Origin: Puia dinghuensis
Lineage (GTDB): Bacteria; Bacteroidota; Bacteroidia; Chitinophagales; Chitinophagaceae
Reading direction: 5' to 3'
Length of the DNA stretch: 64,000 nt
NCBI RefSeq assembly: GCF_014642875.1
Contig: NZ_BMJC01000009.1
Span: forward strand, 1-64,000
Below the pieces are notes generated by a model. The model searched no databases, was not told the DNA's origin, and saw nothing but the letters and a program-made list of their open reading frames with translations. Shown here one piece after another: positions 7,883-18,700 of this stretch; within the stretch, counting starts at the first letter, position 1; every line of letters starts with the position of its first letter. The position numbers were made by a program, and so were the translations under genes.

Positions 7883-9046
7883 ATGAATTATTCCATCCAC
7901 CGCCTCTGGTATTTTTTGATCTTTTTGGCTTGTGGTTTTACCGCCGTGGCCCAGGATAGCACGATCCAGATCGTCTTTACTTCCGATATTCATTATGGGA
8001 TTACCCGCGTTGCCTTCGACGGCGCCAGCAAGGTTCCCTCTCACGTCGTCAATGTCCGGATGATAGCGGCGATGAATACGCTTCCCGGGCTTCGCCTGCC
8101 TGCCGACCAGGGCGTCAGGGCTGGTGAGGTGGTCGGTCCCATCGATTACCTCATGATCACCGGCGACATTGCCAACCGCGAGGAACCGCCTGCACAGAGC
8201 GCCGCTGCCTCCTGGAACCAGTTCAACCAGGATTACGACCAGGGGCTCACTTTGAAAGACCACCGGGGCCGGCCGCTCGAGTACCTGCTGGTACCCGGCA
8301 ACCATGATCTTTCCGATGCCATCGGTTTTTATCGAAAGATGACGCCGCGGACCGATCCTACGAGTATGGTCGGCATCTATAACCGGATGATGCATCCGGC
8401 GGTGGCGAAGACAAATGCAACCTGGCATTTTCCGGCTGATAAGATCAATTATTCGCGGGAGATTGGCGGCATCCATTTTATGTTCATCACGATTTGGCCG
8501 GACTCTGCCAACCGCATCTGGATGGAAAAAGACCTTAGCACTGTTGATGCGCATGTGCCTGTCGTTATTGTGGCGCACGATCCGCCGGATGGGGACGCGG
8601 CACATTTCCGCAATCCCAACGGCGCTCATGATATCAACAGGCACGACAGGTTCGAGGGACTGCTGGAAGAGACGAGTAAGGATGTGCAGGAACCGATGGG
8701 CAAGGAAGATGGCAAGCCAACGAACGATGCCTTCGAGCAGCGGGGTTTTGTCGCTTTTCTAAAAGCCCATCCGAATATAAAGGCCTACTTCCATGGCCAT
8801 AACAACTGGAACCAGTTTTATACGTATAGCGGTCCGGATCATGACGTCCATCTCCGGACGTTCAGGGCGGATTCACCGATGAAGGGAAAGTTTTCGAGCA
8901 AGGATGAAACGAAGCTTTCTTTTCAGCTGATAACGATCGACCCGCGGTCCAAGACACTTACGGTGCGGGAATGTCTGTGGAATACCGATCCGCAACATCC
9001 CGGGAAGGCGCCGGTGTGGGGAGAGAGCTTCACGATGGGGTTGTGA
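7883..9046 (+). CDS. Secreted calcineurin-like metallophosphoesterase
   Basis: A 387-residue protein with an N-terminal signal peptide (hydrophobic residues about 8-22, ending TAVAQ). Metal-binding motifs come in order: SDIHYG (D-x-H, near residue 34), GDIAN, GNHD (near 139), VAHDPP, and GHNN near the C-terminus. The last motif is normally GHxH; here the final His is Asn, which I have an impression is common in the Bacteroidetes branch of this family. It should hydrolyse phosphoesters in the periplasm or outside; the substrate is unknown. It is divergent from the Nudix regulator (about 120 bp between starts) and followed 54 bp later by an aldo/keto reductase on the same strand. Confidence 0.8.
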   Translation: MNYSIHRLWYFLIFLACGFTAVAQDSTIQIVFTSDIHYGITRVAFDGASKVPSHVVNVRMIAAMNTLPGLRLPADQGVRAGEVVGPIDYLMITGDIANREEPPAQSAAASWNQFNQDYDQGLTLKDHRGRPLEYLLVPGNHDLSDAIGFYRKMTPRTDPTSMVGIYNRMMHPAVAKTNATWHFPADKINYSREIGGIHFMFITIWPDSANRIWMEKDLSTVDAHVPVVIVAHDPPDGDAAHFRNPNGAHDINRHDRFEGLLEETSKDVQEPMGKEDGKPTNDAFEQRGFVAFLKAHPNIKAYFHGHNNWNQFYTYSGPDHDVHLRTFRADSPMKGKFSSKDETKLSFQLITIDPRSKTLTVRECLWNTDPQHPGKAPVWGESFTMGL

Positions 9047-9100
9047 GGGTGAGGGCCTAAACAAATGGCCTTGTAATTTGTTACCTTCGGAAAAAAAATC

Positions 9101-10147
9101 ATGGAATACAGAAAACTGGGGCATGCCGGTATCCGGGTGCCGGTGTTGAGTTTTGGCACTGGTACTTTTGGCGGGGGCAATGAATTTTTCAAGGCCTGGG
9201 GTAGTACGCAGGCTGCGGAGGCTACCCGGCTGGTCGACCTTTGCCTGGAGGCGGGGGTCAATCTTTTCGATACGGCCAATGTATATAGTGCAGGCATATC
9301 GGAAGAGATCCTGGGGCAGGCCATAGAGGGGCGCAGGAATCGGGTGCTGATCTCGACAAAGGCGACTTTCCCCATGTCGGACAGGTTGAACGATTTTGGC
9401 TCGTCGCGGCTTTTCCTGATAAAGGCCTGCGAAGACAGCCTGGAGCGGCTTGGTGTCGAGCATATAGACATTTATCATATGCATGGCTTTGACGCCAACA
9501 CCCCGGTAGAAGAGACGTTGAGGGCGCTGGAACATCTTGTGCAGAGTGGTAAGGTGCGGTATATAGCTTGCTCTAATTTTTCCGGCTGGCATTTGATGAA
9601 ATCCCTTTCGGTGTCTGAGCGCTATGGCTGGTCGAGGTATGTGGCGCATCAGGCCTATTATTCTTTGCTGCACCGGGACTATGAATGGGAGCTTATGCCT
9701 TTGGCTATCGATCAGCAGGTGGGGACGATCGTCTGGAGTCCTTTGTCCAGCGGTAAGCTGAGCGGCAAATACCGGCGGGGGAAGCCGCATCCTGCCAATG
9801 CCCGGGTCGCACAGGGAGGTAACCCGGTGCTAGGGATCGCTGCCGACGATGAACGGCTTTATGCGATAGTAGAGGTGCTTGATGAGTTGAGCCAGGAGAC
9901 CGGGAAGACGCATGCGCAGGTAGCCCTCAATTGGTTGCTGCAACGGCCTACCGTCGCCAACATCATTATCGGCGCGCGGAACGAAGAGCAGCTGAAGGAA
10001 AACCTGGGCGCCGTGGGTTGGAACCTTACCCTCGATCAGGTGCAACGGCTCGACAAGGTGAGCGAGGTCTTGCCTGCTTACCCTTACTGGCATCAGCGGC
10101 AGTTTCCGATGTTGAATACGGCGCCGGCGTTGTATGGTGAGCGCTAG
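9101..10147 (+). CDS. Aldo/keto reductase
   Basis: NAD(P)H-dependent oxidoreductase of 348 residues with a TIM-barrel fold. It opens with MEYRKLGHAGIRVPVLSFGTG, has FDTANVY (catalytic Asp and Tyr), LISTKATF (catalytic Lys), DIYHMHGFD (catalytic His) and the cofactor-binding stretch IIIGARNEEQLKENL near the C-terminus. Length and motifs match YghZ/Kv-beta-like members; the physiological substrate cannot be read. A TACCTTCG element at 9082-9089 could be its -7 box. Its last four bases overlap the end of the convergent small gene on the other strand. Confidence 0.9.
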   Translation: MEYRKLGHAGIRVPVLSFGTGTFGGGNEFFKAWGSTQAAEATRLVDLCLEAGVNLFDTANVYSAGISEEILGQAIEGRRNRVLISTKATFPMSDRLNDFGSSRLFLIKACEDSLERLGVEHIDIYHMHGFDANTPVEETLRALEHLVQSGKVRYIACSNFSGWHLMKSLSVSERYGWSRYVAHQAYYSLLHRDYEWELMPLAIDQQVGTIVWSPLSSGKLSGKYRRGKPHPANARVAQGGNPVLGIAADDERLYAIVEVLDELSQETGKTHAQVALNWLLQRPTVANIIIGARNEEQLKENLGAVGWNLTLDQVQRLDKVSEVLPAYPYWHQRQFPMLNTAPALYGER

Positions 10148-10482
10148 GAGGAGGACTCTTCCAATACGGCGATGCGGAGATCGATGAATTGTTCGAAGGC
10201 TGCGGCATTCCTAAATAGGCAGTTCGACTTTGTCCTCGACGGGTAAATCTCCCGGAACCATTCGGCTATCTCGCCGGCTGCCTGCCCGGAGGGGTCAAGC
10301 AGGTCCTGCCTGGGGAGGGCAACTGGTGTGAGTTGCACTTCATTTCCGTCATAATGAATGTCTGTTACTTCCACCAGGATATCGGTGGGGGTGATGTCGA
10401 TGAACCCGAGATCAAAAGAATTGATCCGGTAGCGCTGACCTTTTTTGATGAGTGCAGCGTCTCTGAAGCTGGCTTTTTGCAT
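10144..10482 (-). CDS. Small hypothetical cytoplasmic protein
   Basis: 112 residues, no signal peptide or membrane segment. The N-terminal half has a beta-rich look (RYRINSFDLGFIDITPTDILVEVTD), and the C-terminal half is helical (AAAFEQFIDLRIAVLEESSS). I recognise no family. It converges on the aldo/keto reductase with a 4-bp overlap of the 3' ends. The open frame and unbiased codon use make it a plausible real gene, but function is unknown. Confidence 0.5.
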   Translation of the reverse strand: MQKASFRDAALIKKGQRYRINSFDLGFIDITPTDILVEVTDIHYDGNEVQLTPVALPRQDLLDPSGQAAGEIAEWFREIYPSRTKSNCLFRNAAAFEQFIDLRIAVLEESSS

Positions 10483-10751
10483 CGGAGTGGTTTAATTGTC
10501 CAAAATCATTCCTTCGGACGGATTATCTGCCCGGATAGAAGTAAGGTTAACAGAAGGAAGGTCTTTTGCAAAAAAGACGGCTAGGTAAAAAGGGACTTGT
10601 TTTGCTACTTATCAGAGTAAGAGGATACTATAAATATAGAAAAAAAGAGCGCAGCAATAACGGGCCTGTCCTGTTCCCGTGGAAAAATTAATGGTATCTA
10701 TGTATGAGGTACTAGTGAGGGATACGCGGTGATCGGTGTACATTCGTTCCT

Positions 10752-11930
10752 ATGGAAAATAGCATAGTACAGCCGATGCGGATCAACATCCCGGACGAAG
10801 ACGTAGAAGACCTGCGCCGCCGCCTCCGGCAGACACGCTGGCCATCACCGATCGCGGCCTCCCAGTGGGCCGATGGCACCGATGGCGACTATTTACGGGA
10901 GCTGGTTGCCTACTGGGCGGATCATTATGACTGGCGGGAACGGGAGGCCAGGCTTAACCGGTGGGACCATTTTCTTGCCGATGTCGATGGCGTTGGGCTC
11001 CACTTTATCCGCGCTGCAGGCCAGGGAACGAACCCGGTGCCCTTGTTGTTGATGCAGGGATGGCCCAGCAGCTTTATACAAATGCTCAACATTATCCCTT
11101 TGCTTACGGAAGCCCGGAGTGACGGTACGCCCAGCTTTGATGTTATCGCCGTTTCCATGCCGGGATATCCTTTCACGCAATTTCCCCGGGAGCATGGGAT
11201 GAGCTTTGCGCGGATAGCCGATATTATTATGAAGCTGATGGTCGATGTTCTTGGGTATAAGAAGTTTGCCGCGCGGGGTTCGGACCAGGGCGCCCTGGTG
11301 CAGCAGCAGATGGGGCTGAAGTATCCTGAACGGCTGATCGGGCTGCATCGGACGGGGATCACGCCTTTTGTTTTCCCGATGCCCGAGAATCTTAGTGAAG
11401 CGGAGGTAGCCTATCAGCAGCAGGTGGGGGCATGGGCATCTGCCGAGACGGCGTATGCCCGGATACAGGGATTGAGACCCGAGACGTTAACTCCGGCGCT
11501 TGCCGATTCGCCCGTAGCGCTTGCCAGCTGGTTTATCGAAAAATTCCAGCGATGGGGGGATTGCGAGGGTGATGTGGATACCCATTTCGGCAGGGATAAT
11601 TTGCTTGATAATCTTTCGCTGCATTGGTTTACCGGTTCGGGCGCTGCGTCGGTGAGGCTTTACCGGGAGGTGATGCGGGACCCGGGGTTGAAGGGGGTGG
11701 TTCGGGTTCCTACGGCGATAATGATGCCTTTGCGGGACGGCATCACCGTGCCTGCTCCACGGGAATGGGCTGAACGTTTCTATACGGTGGAACGGTGGAC
11801 GGTGATGCCGCAAGGTGGTCATTTTGCCGAATGGGAGAAGCCCAATGAAGTGGCGGATGATGTCCGGGAATTTTTTGGGGGGTTGGAACAGGGTCAGGGG
11901 TTGGCGGATTTGACGGATATTGTTTTGTAG
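10752..11930 (+). CDS. Epoxide hydrolase-like alpha/beta hydrolase
   Basis: A 392-residue protein with the epoxide-hydrolase N-terminal (EHN) region: IPDEDVEDLRRRLRQTRWP, then WREREARLNRWDHFL. The alpha/beta-hydrolase core follows. The oxyanion motif is MQGWPSSF, with Gln where HGWP is usual. The nucleophile elbow is GSDQGA with Asp, as in epoxide hydrolases and haloalkane dehalogenases. The catalytic His is in GGHFAEWEKP. No signal peptide, so cytoplasmic. It would open epoxides to diols; the true substrate is unknown. The 3' end overlaps by 37 bp the 3' end of the convergent thioredoxin-domain gene. Confidence 0.85.
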   Translation: MENSIVQPMRINIPDEDVEDLRRRLRQTRWPSPIAASQWADGTDGDYLRELVAYWADHYDWREREARLNRWDHFLADVDGVGLHFIRAAGQGTNPVPLLLMQGWPSSFIQMLNIIPLLTEARSDGTPSFDVIAVSMPGYPFTQFPREHGMSFARIADIIMKLMVDVLGYKKFAARGSDQGALVQQQMGLKYPERLIGLHRTGITPFVFPMPENLSEAEVAYQQQVGAWASAETAYARIQGLRPETLTPALADSPVALASWFIEKFQRWGDCEGDVDTHFGRDNLLDNLSLHWFTGSGAASVRLYREVMRDPGLKGVVRVPTAIMMPLRDGITVPAPREWAERFYTVERWTVMPQGGHFAEWEKPNEVADDVREFFGGLEQGQGLADLTDIVL

Positions 11931-14332
11931 TCGAGGGCCTTTTGGCTGTAATCGAGCGCCTTTTGTTTGTCGCCGGCGAGGGTTTCAAAAGAAGCCATCT
12001 GGTCGTAGGTGGTGGCGGGGTCCATGCTCCAGGGATAATGATCGAGTTCGGCCTGGAGGGCATCGACCCCGAGCAACCATGCGGAAGGGGGCAGGTTCTT
12101 CTTATGCTCTTTGGAGTAGAGCAGCATGTCCGATACCGATTTCCAGTCGGGTATGTCAGCGGCTGTCCATTCGGCCCGGGCGAAGGCGACGGCTTTTTCG
12201 GGGTCGGTATCCAGCAAAAGGACGAAGGTATAATGACCTGTGAAGTGACGGTATTTCAGGCCTGGTTCTTTGACTACGAGGGCATCGATTGCCTTTAGTC
12301 CTGCCTGGTACTTGTTGTTGTTCAAATAATCGTTGAATTCGGGGATGATGGCGCCGTCAATCGAGTCGAGCCGTTTGTTCTCTTCGAATTGCCGGCGGGC
12401 GATCTTTAGATCCCACTGACCGGCGGCTATTTGTTGGAGTGGCTTGTCCATGGTGGCGGGATGACCCATCCAGGCAATTTTACCTTGTTTGTCGACGATG
12501 ATGGCGAAGGGGATGCCTCTTTGCCCTGTCGGCTTTAGCCAGTTGCTGACCATGTACCTGGTCGTGTCGTCTGCGCCAACGATGTACTGCATTTGCTGAC
12601 CTTTTGGCCCGTTGATGAACCTGTTGAGCGAGTCCTGGGTGGCGGCAGCTCTTTCGTAGACGCTTATCCCAAAGACTTTGACGTTCTTGTATTCTTCGGC
12701 GAGGTGGGACAGATGGGGGATGCCTGCCAGGCAGGGTTGACACCAGGTAGCCCAGAATTCGACGATATTGATCTTGCCGGGTTCGATGCCCGGGCCGGGG
12801 GTTCCTTTTAGCCAATATGCGACCTTGAATGGGGGGGCGTCATCGCCGATGGAGAGTGGTTTGTCCCGGGCAGATTCTATCATGGCGGAGAGCTCTTCGA
12901 CGGCAAAGTCATCTCCACCGCTGAAGCCGGTGAGGCGATAGGCGATATCCCCGTTTTTGTCGATGATGAATTTGGTCGGGATACCGCTGACCTTGTAGCT
13001 TTCTACTACGTTGTTCTTTCTTGTGGTGGGGTCCTGCAGATCGAGAAGGACATTGAAGGAGTATTTGCTGGTGGCAATATATTCCTTGACGCCGGCTTCG
13101 GGGTCTTTTGCTCTTTCCCAGGTGTCGATGAAGAGAAATACCACGCCCTTGTCCTCCTTGTATTTGTTGACGGCCTGCTGCATGGCGGGAAAGGATCTCT
13201 TGCAGGGACCGCACCAGGTGGCCCAGAAATCGAGGATGACGACCTTGCCTTTCAGGCTTTCGAGAGAAACGGTTTGTCCAAGCAGGTTTTTGAGTGTGAA
13301 GGTGGGTGCAGGCGATTTTGTGGTGGCGTATTTAGCAACTTGTGCATTGGCGGAGTCCCGTAGTTCGGCGGAGATGGAGGCGAGCAGGGTGTCGTAGCCG
13401 TTGGTGGAGCCATTGGTGCTGACATAGGCTTCCTTTAGCTTCTCTTTGATCTCGGGTGTTGCCTGGCCCTGGCGGCAGGCTTTGACCATCAGGGGGAAGG
13501 CTTCGGCGTATTGGTGATTCGCCAGCAGGATGTTCACGTATTCCCTGGTGAAGTCCCAGGATGGCGTTTTCGTGGATTCGTATGCCTGCTTTGCATAAGG
13601 GAGCGCTTCCGCCGGATGGCCCTGCTTATTCAGTATCCGGGCATACAGCAGGGAGTAATGATCGTATAACCGCTTGGGATCGGGCCGTGGCGGCTGGCCA
13701 GGCTGCGGCGGGGCAGGGTTGACGAGGTTGGGATCGCCGCTGGCCAGGATCGCTTTGAGGGAGTCCATCATTTCCTGCGTAAGGGCCGATGCCAGTTGAG
13801 TGTGGCCGTTGGTAAAGAGGGTTTCTACAATGATGGAGAGGATGCCTTTGTCGTCGACTTTTGCGGCATATTCTTTTACTTTCGGCAGGTTTGCCTGTTT
13901 GCCTTTTTGGGCGGCATAGGTATTGGCGACATCGAAGTAATACATCGCGTTCTGATGATCATGATCATGGTCGGGGAAATTTTTCACGAGTGTCTTTAAG
14001 AGGGCTTCTTTTTTTACGGGGTCTTTTTCGCCGACGAGGGCATTGCCCACCTGGATATAGGCGAAGGTTCCCTGGGGAAACCTGGTGATGGCGATATCCC
14101 TTGTGCGTTCGAAGTTGGCAACGTCATTTTGCCGGGCGTAATAGTAGACGGCGGTGTTGAAGTCGCTTTCTTTGGTGCTTTTCAGGAGCTGGTCGAGTCT
14201 TGCCTGGACTACCGCTGTGTCTTTCATATTGACGAGCGAATCGACCTGGGGACTGCGTGGTTGGGCGGATGCGCTGTAAAGGCCAAACAGCAGGCCTATC
14301 GACAGCAGTGGTCGAAACAATTTCTTTTGCAT
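11894..14332 (-). CDS. Secreted TlpA-like protein with two thioredoxin domains
   Basis: 812 residues with a signal peptide (LLSIGLLFGLYSASAQ). An N-terminal alpha-helical region of about 330 residues looks TPR-like. Two TlpA/redoxin domains follow: the first has FWATWCGPCKRSF near residue 370, the second FWATWCQPCLAGI near residue 528. Both keep a CxxC redox pair and the downstream cis-Pro segments (SGIPTKFIID and RGIPFAIIVD). A C-terminal helical tail closes it. It is probably periplasmic, doing thiol-disulfide exchange. It is the last gene of the sigma/FecR/SusC/SusD series, 18 bp after SusD, so it is likely co-transcribed. Two active thioredoxin units in one chain is uncommon. Confidence 0.85.
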   Translation of the reverse strand: MQKKLFRPLLSIGLLFGLYSASAQPRSPQVDSLVNMKDTAVVQARLDQLLKSTKESDFNTAVYYYARQNDVANFERTRDIAITRFPQGTFAYIQVGNALVGEKDPVKKEALLKTLVKNFPDHDHDHQNAMYYFDVANTYAAQKGKQANLPKVKEYAAKVDDKGILSIIVETLFTNGHTQLASALTQEMMDSLKAILASGDPNLVNPAPPQPGQPPRPDPKRLYDHYSLLYARILNKQGHPAEALPYAKQAYESTKTPSWDFTREYVNILLANHQYAEAFPLMVKACRQGQATPEIKEKLKEAYVSTNGSTNGYDTLLASISAELRDSANAQVAKYATTKSPAPTFTLKNLLGQTVSLESLKGKVVILDFWATWCGPCKRSFPAMQQAVNKYKEDKGVVFLFIDTWERAKDPEAGVKEYIATSKYSFNVLLDLQDPTTRKNNVVESYKVSGIPTKFIIDKNGDIAYRLTGFSGGDDFAVEELSAMIESARDKPLSIGDDAPPFKVAYWLKGTPGPGIEPGKINIVEFWATWCQPCLAGIPHLSHLAEEYKNVKVFGISVYERAAATQDSLNRFINGPKGQQMQYIVGADDTTRYMVSNWLKPTGQRGIPFAIIVDKQGKIAWMGHPATMDKPLQQIAAGQWDLKIARRQFEENKRLDSIDGAIIPEFNDYLNNNKYQAGLKAIDALVVKEPGLKYRHFTGHYTFVLLLDTDPEKAVAFARAEWTAADIPDWKSVSDMLLYSKEHKKNLPPSAWLLGVDALQAELDHYPWSMDPATTYDQMASFETLAGDKQKALDYSQKALDYKTISVKSANP

Positions 14333-14350
14333 ACTAGTGGATTGATATGG

Positions 14351-15718
14351 TTAATAGCCTGGGTTCTGGGTCAGATAGGGGTTTGCGGTGATCTCGGAGA
14401 TGGGAATGGGGTAAAGGGCCTGGAAAGGCTGCCACTGGGGTTTGGTCAGCGACAATACCGCGTCGATGCGACCGGTGCGTTTTAGATTGAACCAGCGGTC
14501 GCTCATCTCGGTGAAGAGTTCGACCCATCTTTCTTTTTCGAGGGCGGTGAGCAGACCGGCCTGGGTTGCTGCGGTGGTATTGCCGAGGCCGGCACGGCTG
14601 CGGACCATGTTGAGGTCGGATTGGGCGCCGGTGATGTTGTTCTGCATGGCTCTTGCTTCGCTGCGGATGAGATACTGTTCGGCCAGCCGGAACATCACAT
14701 TGTATTCGTTGCCGCTGACGGAATTGATACGGATCTTGTACTTGTAAGGGTAGTAGAAGGTTGTTCCGTTGTAGGACAAGCTTTTTGTCCAGTTGACCTT
14801 GCGCTGATCGGTTGCCTCGAATGTCTTTGCGAGGGTATCATACAGCACAAAAGCGGGGGTAGTGCCGGAGGGGATCCAATTGATGCCCATAGCCGTGACC
14901 CCGGTGATGCCGGCGCTGACATTGCTGACCATCTGCCAGATGGTTTCGTTGCTGGTTTTTATAAAAACGTTGTTGAGGTTGGGCTCGAGGCTGTAGCTGC
15001 CGGAACTGATAACGGTGGTGGCTTCGGCTTCCGCGGCAGTCCAGTTCTTTTGGTAGAGATAGACCCTTGCCAGCAGGGCCGATACAGCGTACTTGTTGAC
15101 CCGGGCCTTCTCCGCAGAGGGGTAGGTGGTTGACAATAGGTTTTCCGCGTCTTTGAGGTCGGTGACTATCTGCGTATAGACGGCATCGGTGGAGGACCTG
15201 GGCAGGGTCGCATTGGTGGCGATAGTGGCGCCCAGGACCAGAGGGACGCCGCCGAAATAGTTGACGAGATTGAAATAGGCATAGGCACGCCAGAATTTGC
15301 ATTCGCCCAGCAGCTGGTTTTTGTAGGAAGTTGAGAATTGAGAGCCTGTTATACCTGCGATGGCGTTGTTCGCGGTGTTGATGCTTTGATAAGGAAAGGT
15401 GTAGACTACATTTCCGAGGCTGCCGGCCGATAGTGTATTGGTACGGTAGGGGTCGTATTGGGAGTTGTTGAAATAATACGCATCATCAGCGGACATGGCG
15501 CCGAATTGACACAGGTAGCTGACGGGTGTGCCGTTGCTCTGATTGGTGGTCCATTTGCTGTAAAGGCTCAGGACGACGCCGAGGGTCGAGAGCGAATCCG
15601 TATAGACCTTATCGACGGTGAGCAGGTTGGTGGGTGTACCCGGGTCGACATACTTTTTGCAGGAGACGAGGGATGCCGAGACTAATATGCATATAGAGAG
15701 ATAGCTGAAGGATCGCAT
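14351..15718 (-). CDS. SusD/RagB-family nutrient-binding outer-membrane lipoprotein
   Basis: 455 residues with a lipoprotein signal (ILVSASLVSCKKY, lipobox Cys at about residue 20). The body is the helical TPR-containing SusD fold: an N-terminal YVDPGTPTNLL stretch, LLGECKFWRAYAYFNLVNYFGGVPL, an EADAT-like repeat region, and a C-terminal RWVELFTEMSDRWFNLKRTGR typical of the family. It caps the SusC barrel and binds the substrate, usually a glycan or peptide. It lies 10 bp after the SusC gene. The nutrient cannot be identified because no glycoside hydrolase accompanies it; the thioredoxin neighbour hints at a peptide-type ligand, which is inference. Confidence 0.92.
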   Translation of the reverse strand: MRSFSYLSICILVSASLVSCKKYVDPGTPTNLLTVDKVYTDSLSTLGVVLSLYSKWTTNQSNGTPVSYLCQFGAMSADDAYYFNNSQYDPYRTNTLSAGSLGNVVYTFPYQSINTANNAIAGITGSQFSTSYKNQLLGECKFWRAYAYFNLVNYFGGVPLVLGATIATNATLPRSSTDAVYTQIVTDLKDAENLLSTTYPSAEKARVNKYAVSALLARVYLYQKNWTAAEAEATTVISSGSYSLEPNLNNVFIKTSNETIWQMVSNVSAGITGVTAMGINWIPSGTTPAFVLYDTLAKTFEATDQRKVNWTKSLSYNGTTFYYPYKYKIRINSVSGNEYNVMFRLAEQYLIRSEARAMQNNITGAQSDLNMVRSRAGLGNTTAATQAGLLTALEKERWVELFTEMSDRWFNLKRTGRIDAVLSLTKPQWQPFQALYPIPISEITANPYLTQNPGY

Positions 15719-15728
15719 GAGTCAATTT

Positions 15729-18700
15729 TTAAAATGAACAATTAATACCAAAGGTGACGGTGCGCAGGGGCGGGGTGGCGAGGCCCGTCTCCGGATCATA
15801 GGCGATCTTATTCTTCGTGAGCGTCAGCACATTCTGGGCTTGTACATAGAGCCGGACGTTGCTCATTTTCATCGGGCTGATCCAGTTCTCGGGGAAAGTG
15901 TAGGAGAACGAAACGTTGCGGAGCTTCACAAAAGAATTGTCACCCCAGGAAAAGTTGGAGCTGTACATGTACGCATACACGCTGGTGTTGGTCGTTGCTT
16001 TTGGAGACCTGGCATTGTCGCCGGGTTGTTGCCACATGCCTGCGGTGAGCCACCAGGCGGGAACGTTGGACAGGGTGCCGGGAATATTGCCGTATGAGCT
16101 TTGCAGCGCTGTAGGATAGATGGCGCCTTTTTGTTTTGTTACCTGGATGAAGAAGCTGAGATCCCAGTTTTTGTATCGGAACTCGTTGGTCATCCCGCCA
16201 TACCAGGTGGGATCGCCTTCGCCTACGAGCACGCGATCGGTGGTATAGTTTGGTGTGGCTGTAGTGCTGTCTTTGCCGCCGACCTTATATACCGGGGCGC
16301 CGGTGGCGGGGTTGACGCCTGCATAGACAAAGCGCTGGACCTGGTGGATGGAATGGCCGAGCTTGTAGGTGCTGGCATAGAAGTAGGAGGGGTCGATCTT
16401 CAGCAGCTGGTTATGCGGGATGGTGAGGTTGAGGGAGGTGCGCCAGGTGAAGTTCTTGCTGTCAATGTTCTTTGTATTTACTTCGAATTCAAAACCCCTG
16501 TTTTGCAGGAGGGCAGGGAAGTTACCGACATAGGAGTTGTACCCGGTCTGGAAAGGGAGGACGAGATAGGACAGCTGGTTGTCGCTTCTGTTGCGGTAGT
16601 AATCGACGGTGAGCAGGAGCCGGTCTTTGAGGAAGCCCAGATCGGCACCGAATTCCAGCTTTTTGTTTGTCTCCCAGTGAATATAGCTATTGCCGGGGCT
16701 GGGGCTCAGGATGCTGACGCCCTGGTAGACGCTGGCGGCGCTGCCGGGACTATAGGCGCTGAGGAATTGATAATCCTGGATCTGATCGTTGCCGGTGATG
16801 CCGTAGGAGGCACGCAGTTTGGCGAAGGAGACGGTTCTTGTCAGGTTTTGGGCGAACTTTTCGTTGGTGATGACCCAGGCGCCGCCCACGGAGCCAAATG
16901 TTCCGAATCTCCTGTTGGGGCCAAAACGGGAGGAGCCATCCCGGCGGATGTTGCCGTTGAAGATGTACTTGTCCTTCCACGCATAGGTCAGTCTTCCAAA
17001 GAAGGAATTGTATTTATATAACGTGTAGATACTGTACGGGGAGTAGGATGCTGCGCCTACGATCGACGCCAGCAGGTTGGGATTGGTATAACCCGAAGCA
17101 CTAATCGTGGTGGTGGTATTGGTGCTTCTTTGAAAGGTGGAGCCGGCCAGGACGGTGAGATGGCCATGGCTGATATTGCGGTTGTAGACCAATTGCGGTT
17201 CTGCTGTATATGACTGCTGGTCTACCGTTCCGAATTGTGCCTTGTTCACTGGTCCGTATAACGGATTTTGCGCGAGGACGGGTGTTTGCGTGTTCTGGTT
17301 GAGCGATATTTTGGTGAAGCCGAGGCTGGCCTTCAGATCGAGGCCGGGCAGGATAGTATATCGCAGTTGCGTATTGGCGAGCAGGTTGTTGGTCTTGCCA
17401 ATATATTTTGCGTAAAAATAGGACTCGGGATTGGTGAAGTTGGCATCCCAAAAAAGCGATCCATTGGTGTTGTGGAGCGGATAATCGGGGGGCAGGTAGA
17501 AGACGGCGCTCGCCAGGTCGGTGGTGATGAGATTGCTCTGGTCATAGGAATACATGGCAGAGACAGTGGCGTTGAATTTCCTATCCAGGGAATTGTGTTC
17601 GGAATTGAACCGGACGGTGCCGCGCTGGTCGTTCTCGCTGCCGGGAAAAATGGTCGTTTCGCGGTGGTAGGCGGCAGACAGTAAGAAGCGCGTGCGGAGA
17701 TCACCGCCTGAAACGGTGGCCTGGGCATCGGTGATGCCGGCATTGCCGCCGAGGTATTTATGCTGCCAGTCGGTAGACCTGGTGGAGTCGTAGGTGAAGA
17801 GGTCCGGGGCGTTGGCGGCGGTAGGGGTGATGCCGTCATTGGCAAATGCTTTATGGCGAAGGGCCAGATACTGCTGCAGGTTCATCATGTCCAGGAAGTG
17901 GGCGACCTGGCCTGTCCCCTGGTAAACGTTGAGGTCTAATTTTGTTTTGCCGGCCTTGCCACGTTTGGTGGTGATGAGTACGACGCCGTTGGCGGCCCTT
18001 GTCCCGTAGATGGCGGTGGCATCGGCGTCTTTCAATACGTCGATGCGTTCGATGTCCGAAGGGTTGATAATGCTAAAGGGGCTGATCTGGCCGTTGGCGC
18101 CATGAAGCCCGTAACTGTTCAAGGCATCGGTGACGGGGACGGACTGATCGTTTATGTTGAATGGAACGCCGTCAATGATATACAGGGGAATGGTGCCATT
18201 GCCCAATGAACTCGTTCCCCGGATGAGCACGTTGACGTTGGAGCCGGGGAGACCACTGTTTTGGGTGATGAGGGCGCCGGCGATGTGTCCTTCCAGGGCG
18301 TTGAGGGGGTTTTGAACGGGTTGTTTGGCGATCTCTTCGGAAGTAACGGAGCTGATGGATCCTGTGTTTCTCCTGCGGGTGGAAGTGCCGTAGGCGATGG
18401 CGACTACTTCGTCGAGCTTGCTGAGTTTGCTGGTCATGGTAAAGGCGAGGTCTTTTCGACCGTAGAGATGGACCTCTTTTGTTTCCATATTGACGCTGGT
18501 GAAGACCAGGATGGCGTCGTCGGGGATGTTGGTAAGGGAGAACAGTCCTTTCTCATTGGTGATGCCGACTACTTTTCCGCTTTTGAGGGAGATGGTGACG
18601 CCGGGGACGGGTTCACCATTTTCGTTTAAGATGCGCCCGTTGACTGCGGGGGGCGGGGTCGGCTCCGCTGCGTTGTTTTGCGTGGGCGGGGCTGGCGGGG

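Noticed and set aside
16101-17021. 306-codon plus-strand frame opposite the SusC gene
   Set aside because: Antisense shadow of a clear SusC barrel; Val/Gly/Ala-rich composition is a codon artefact.
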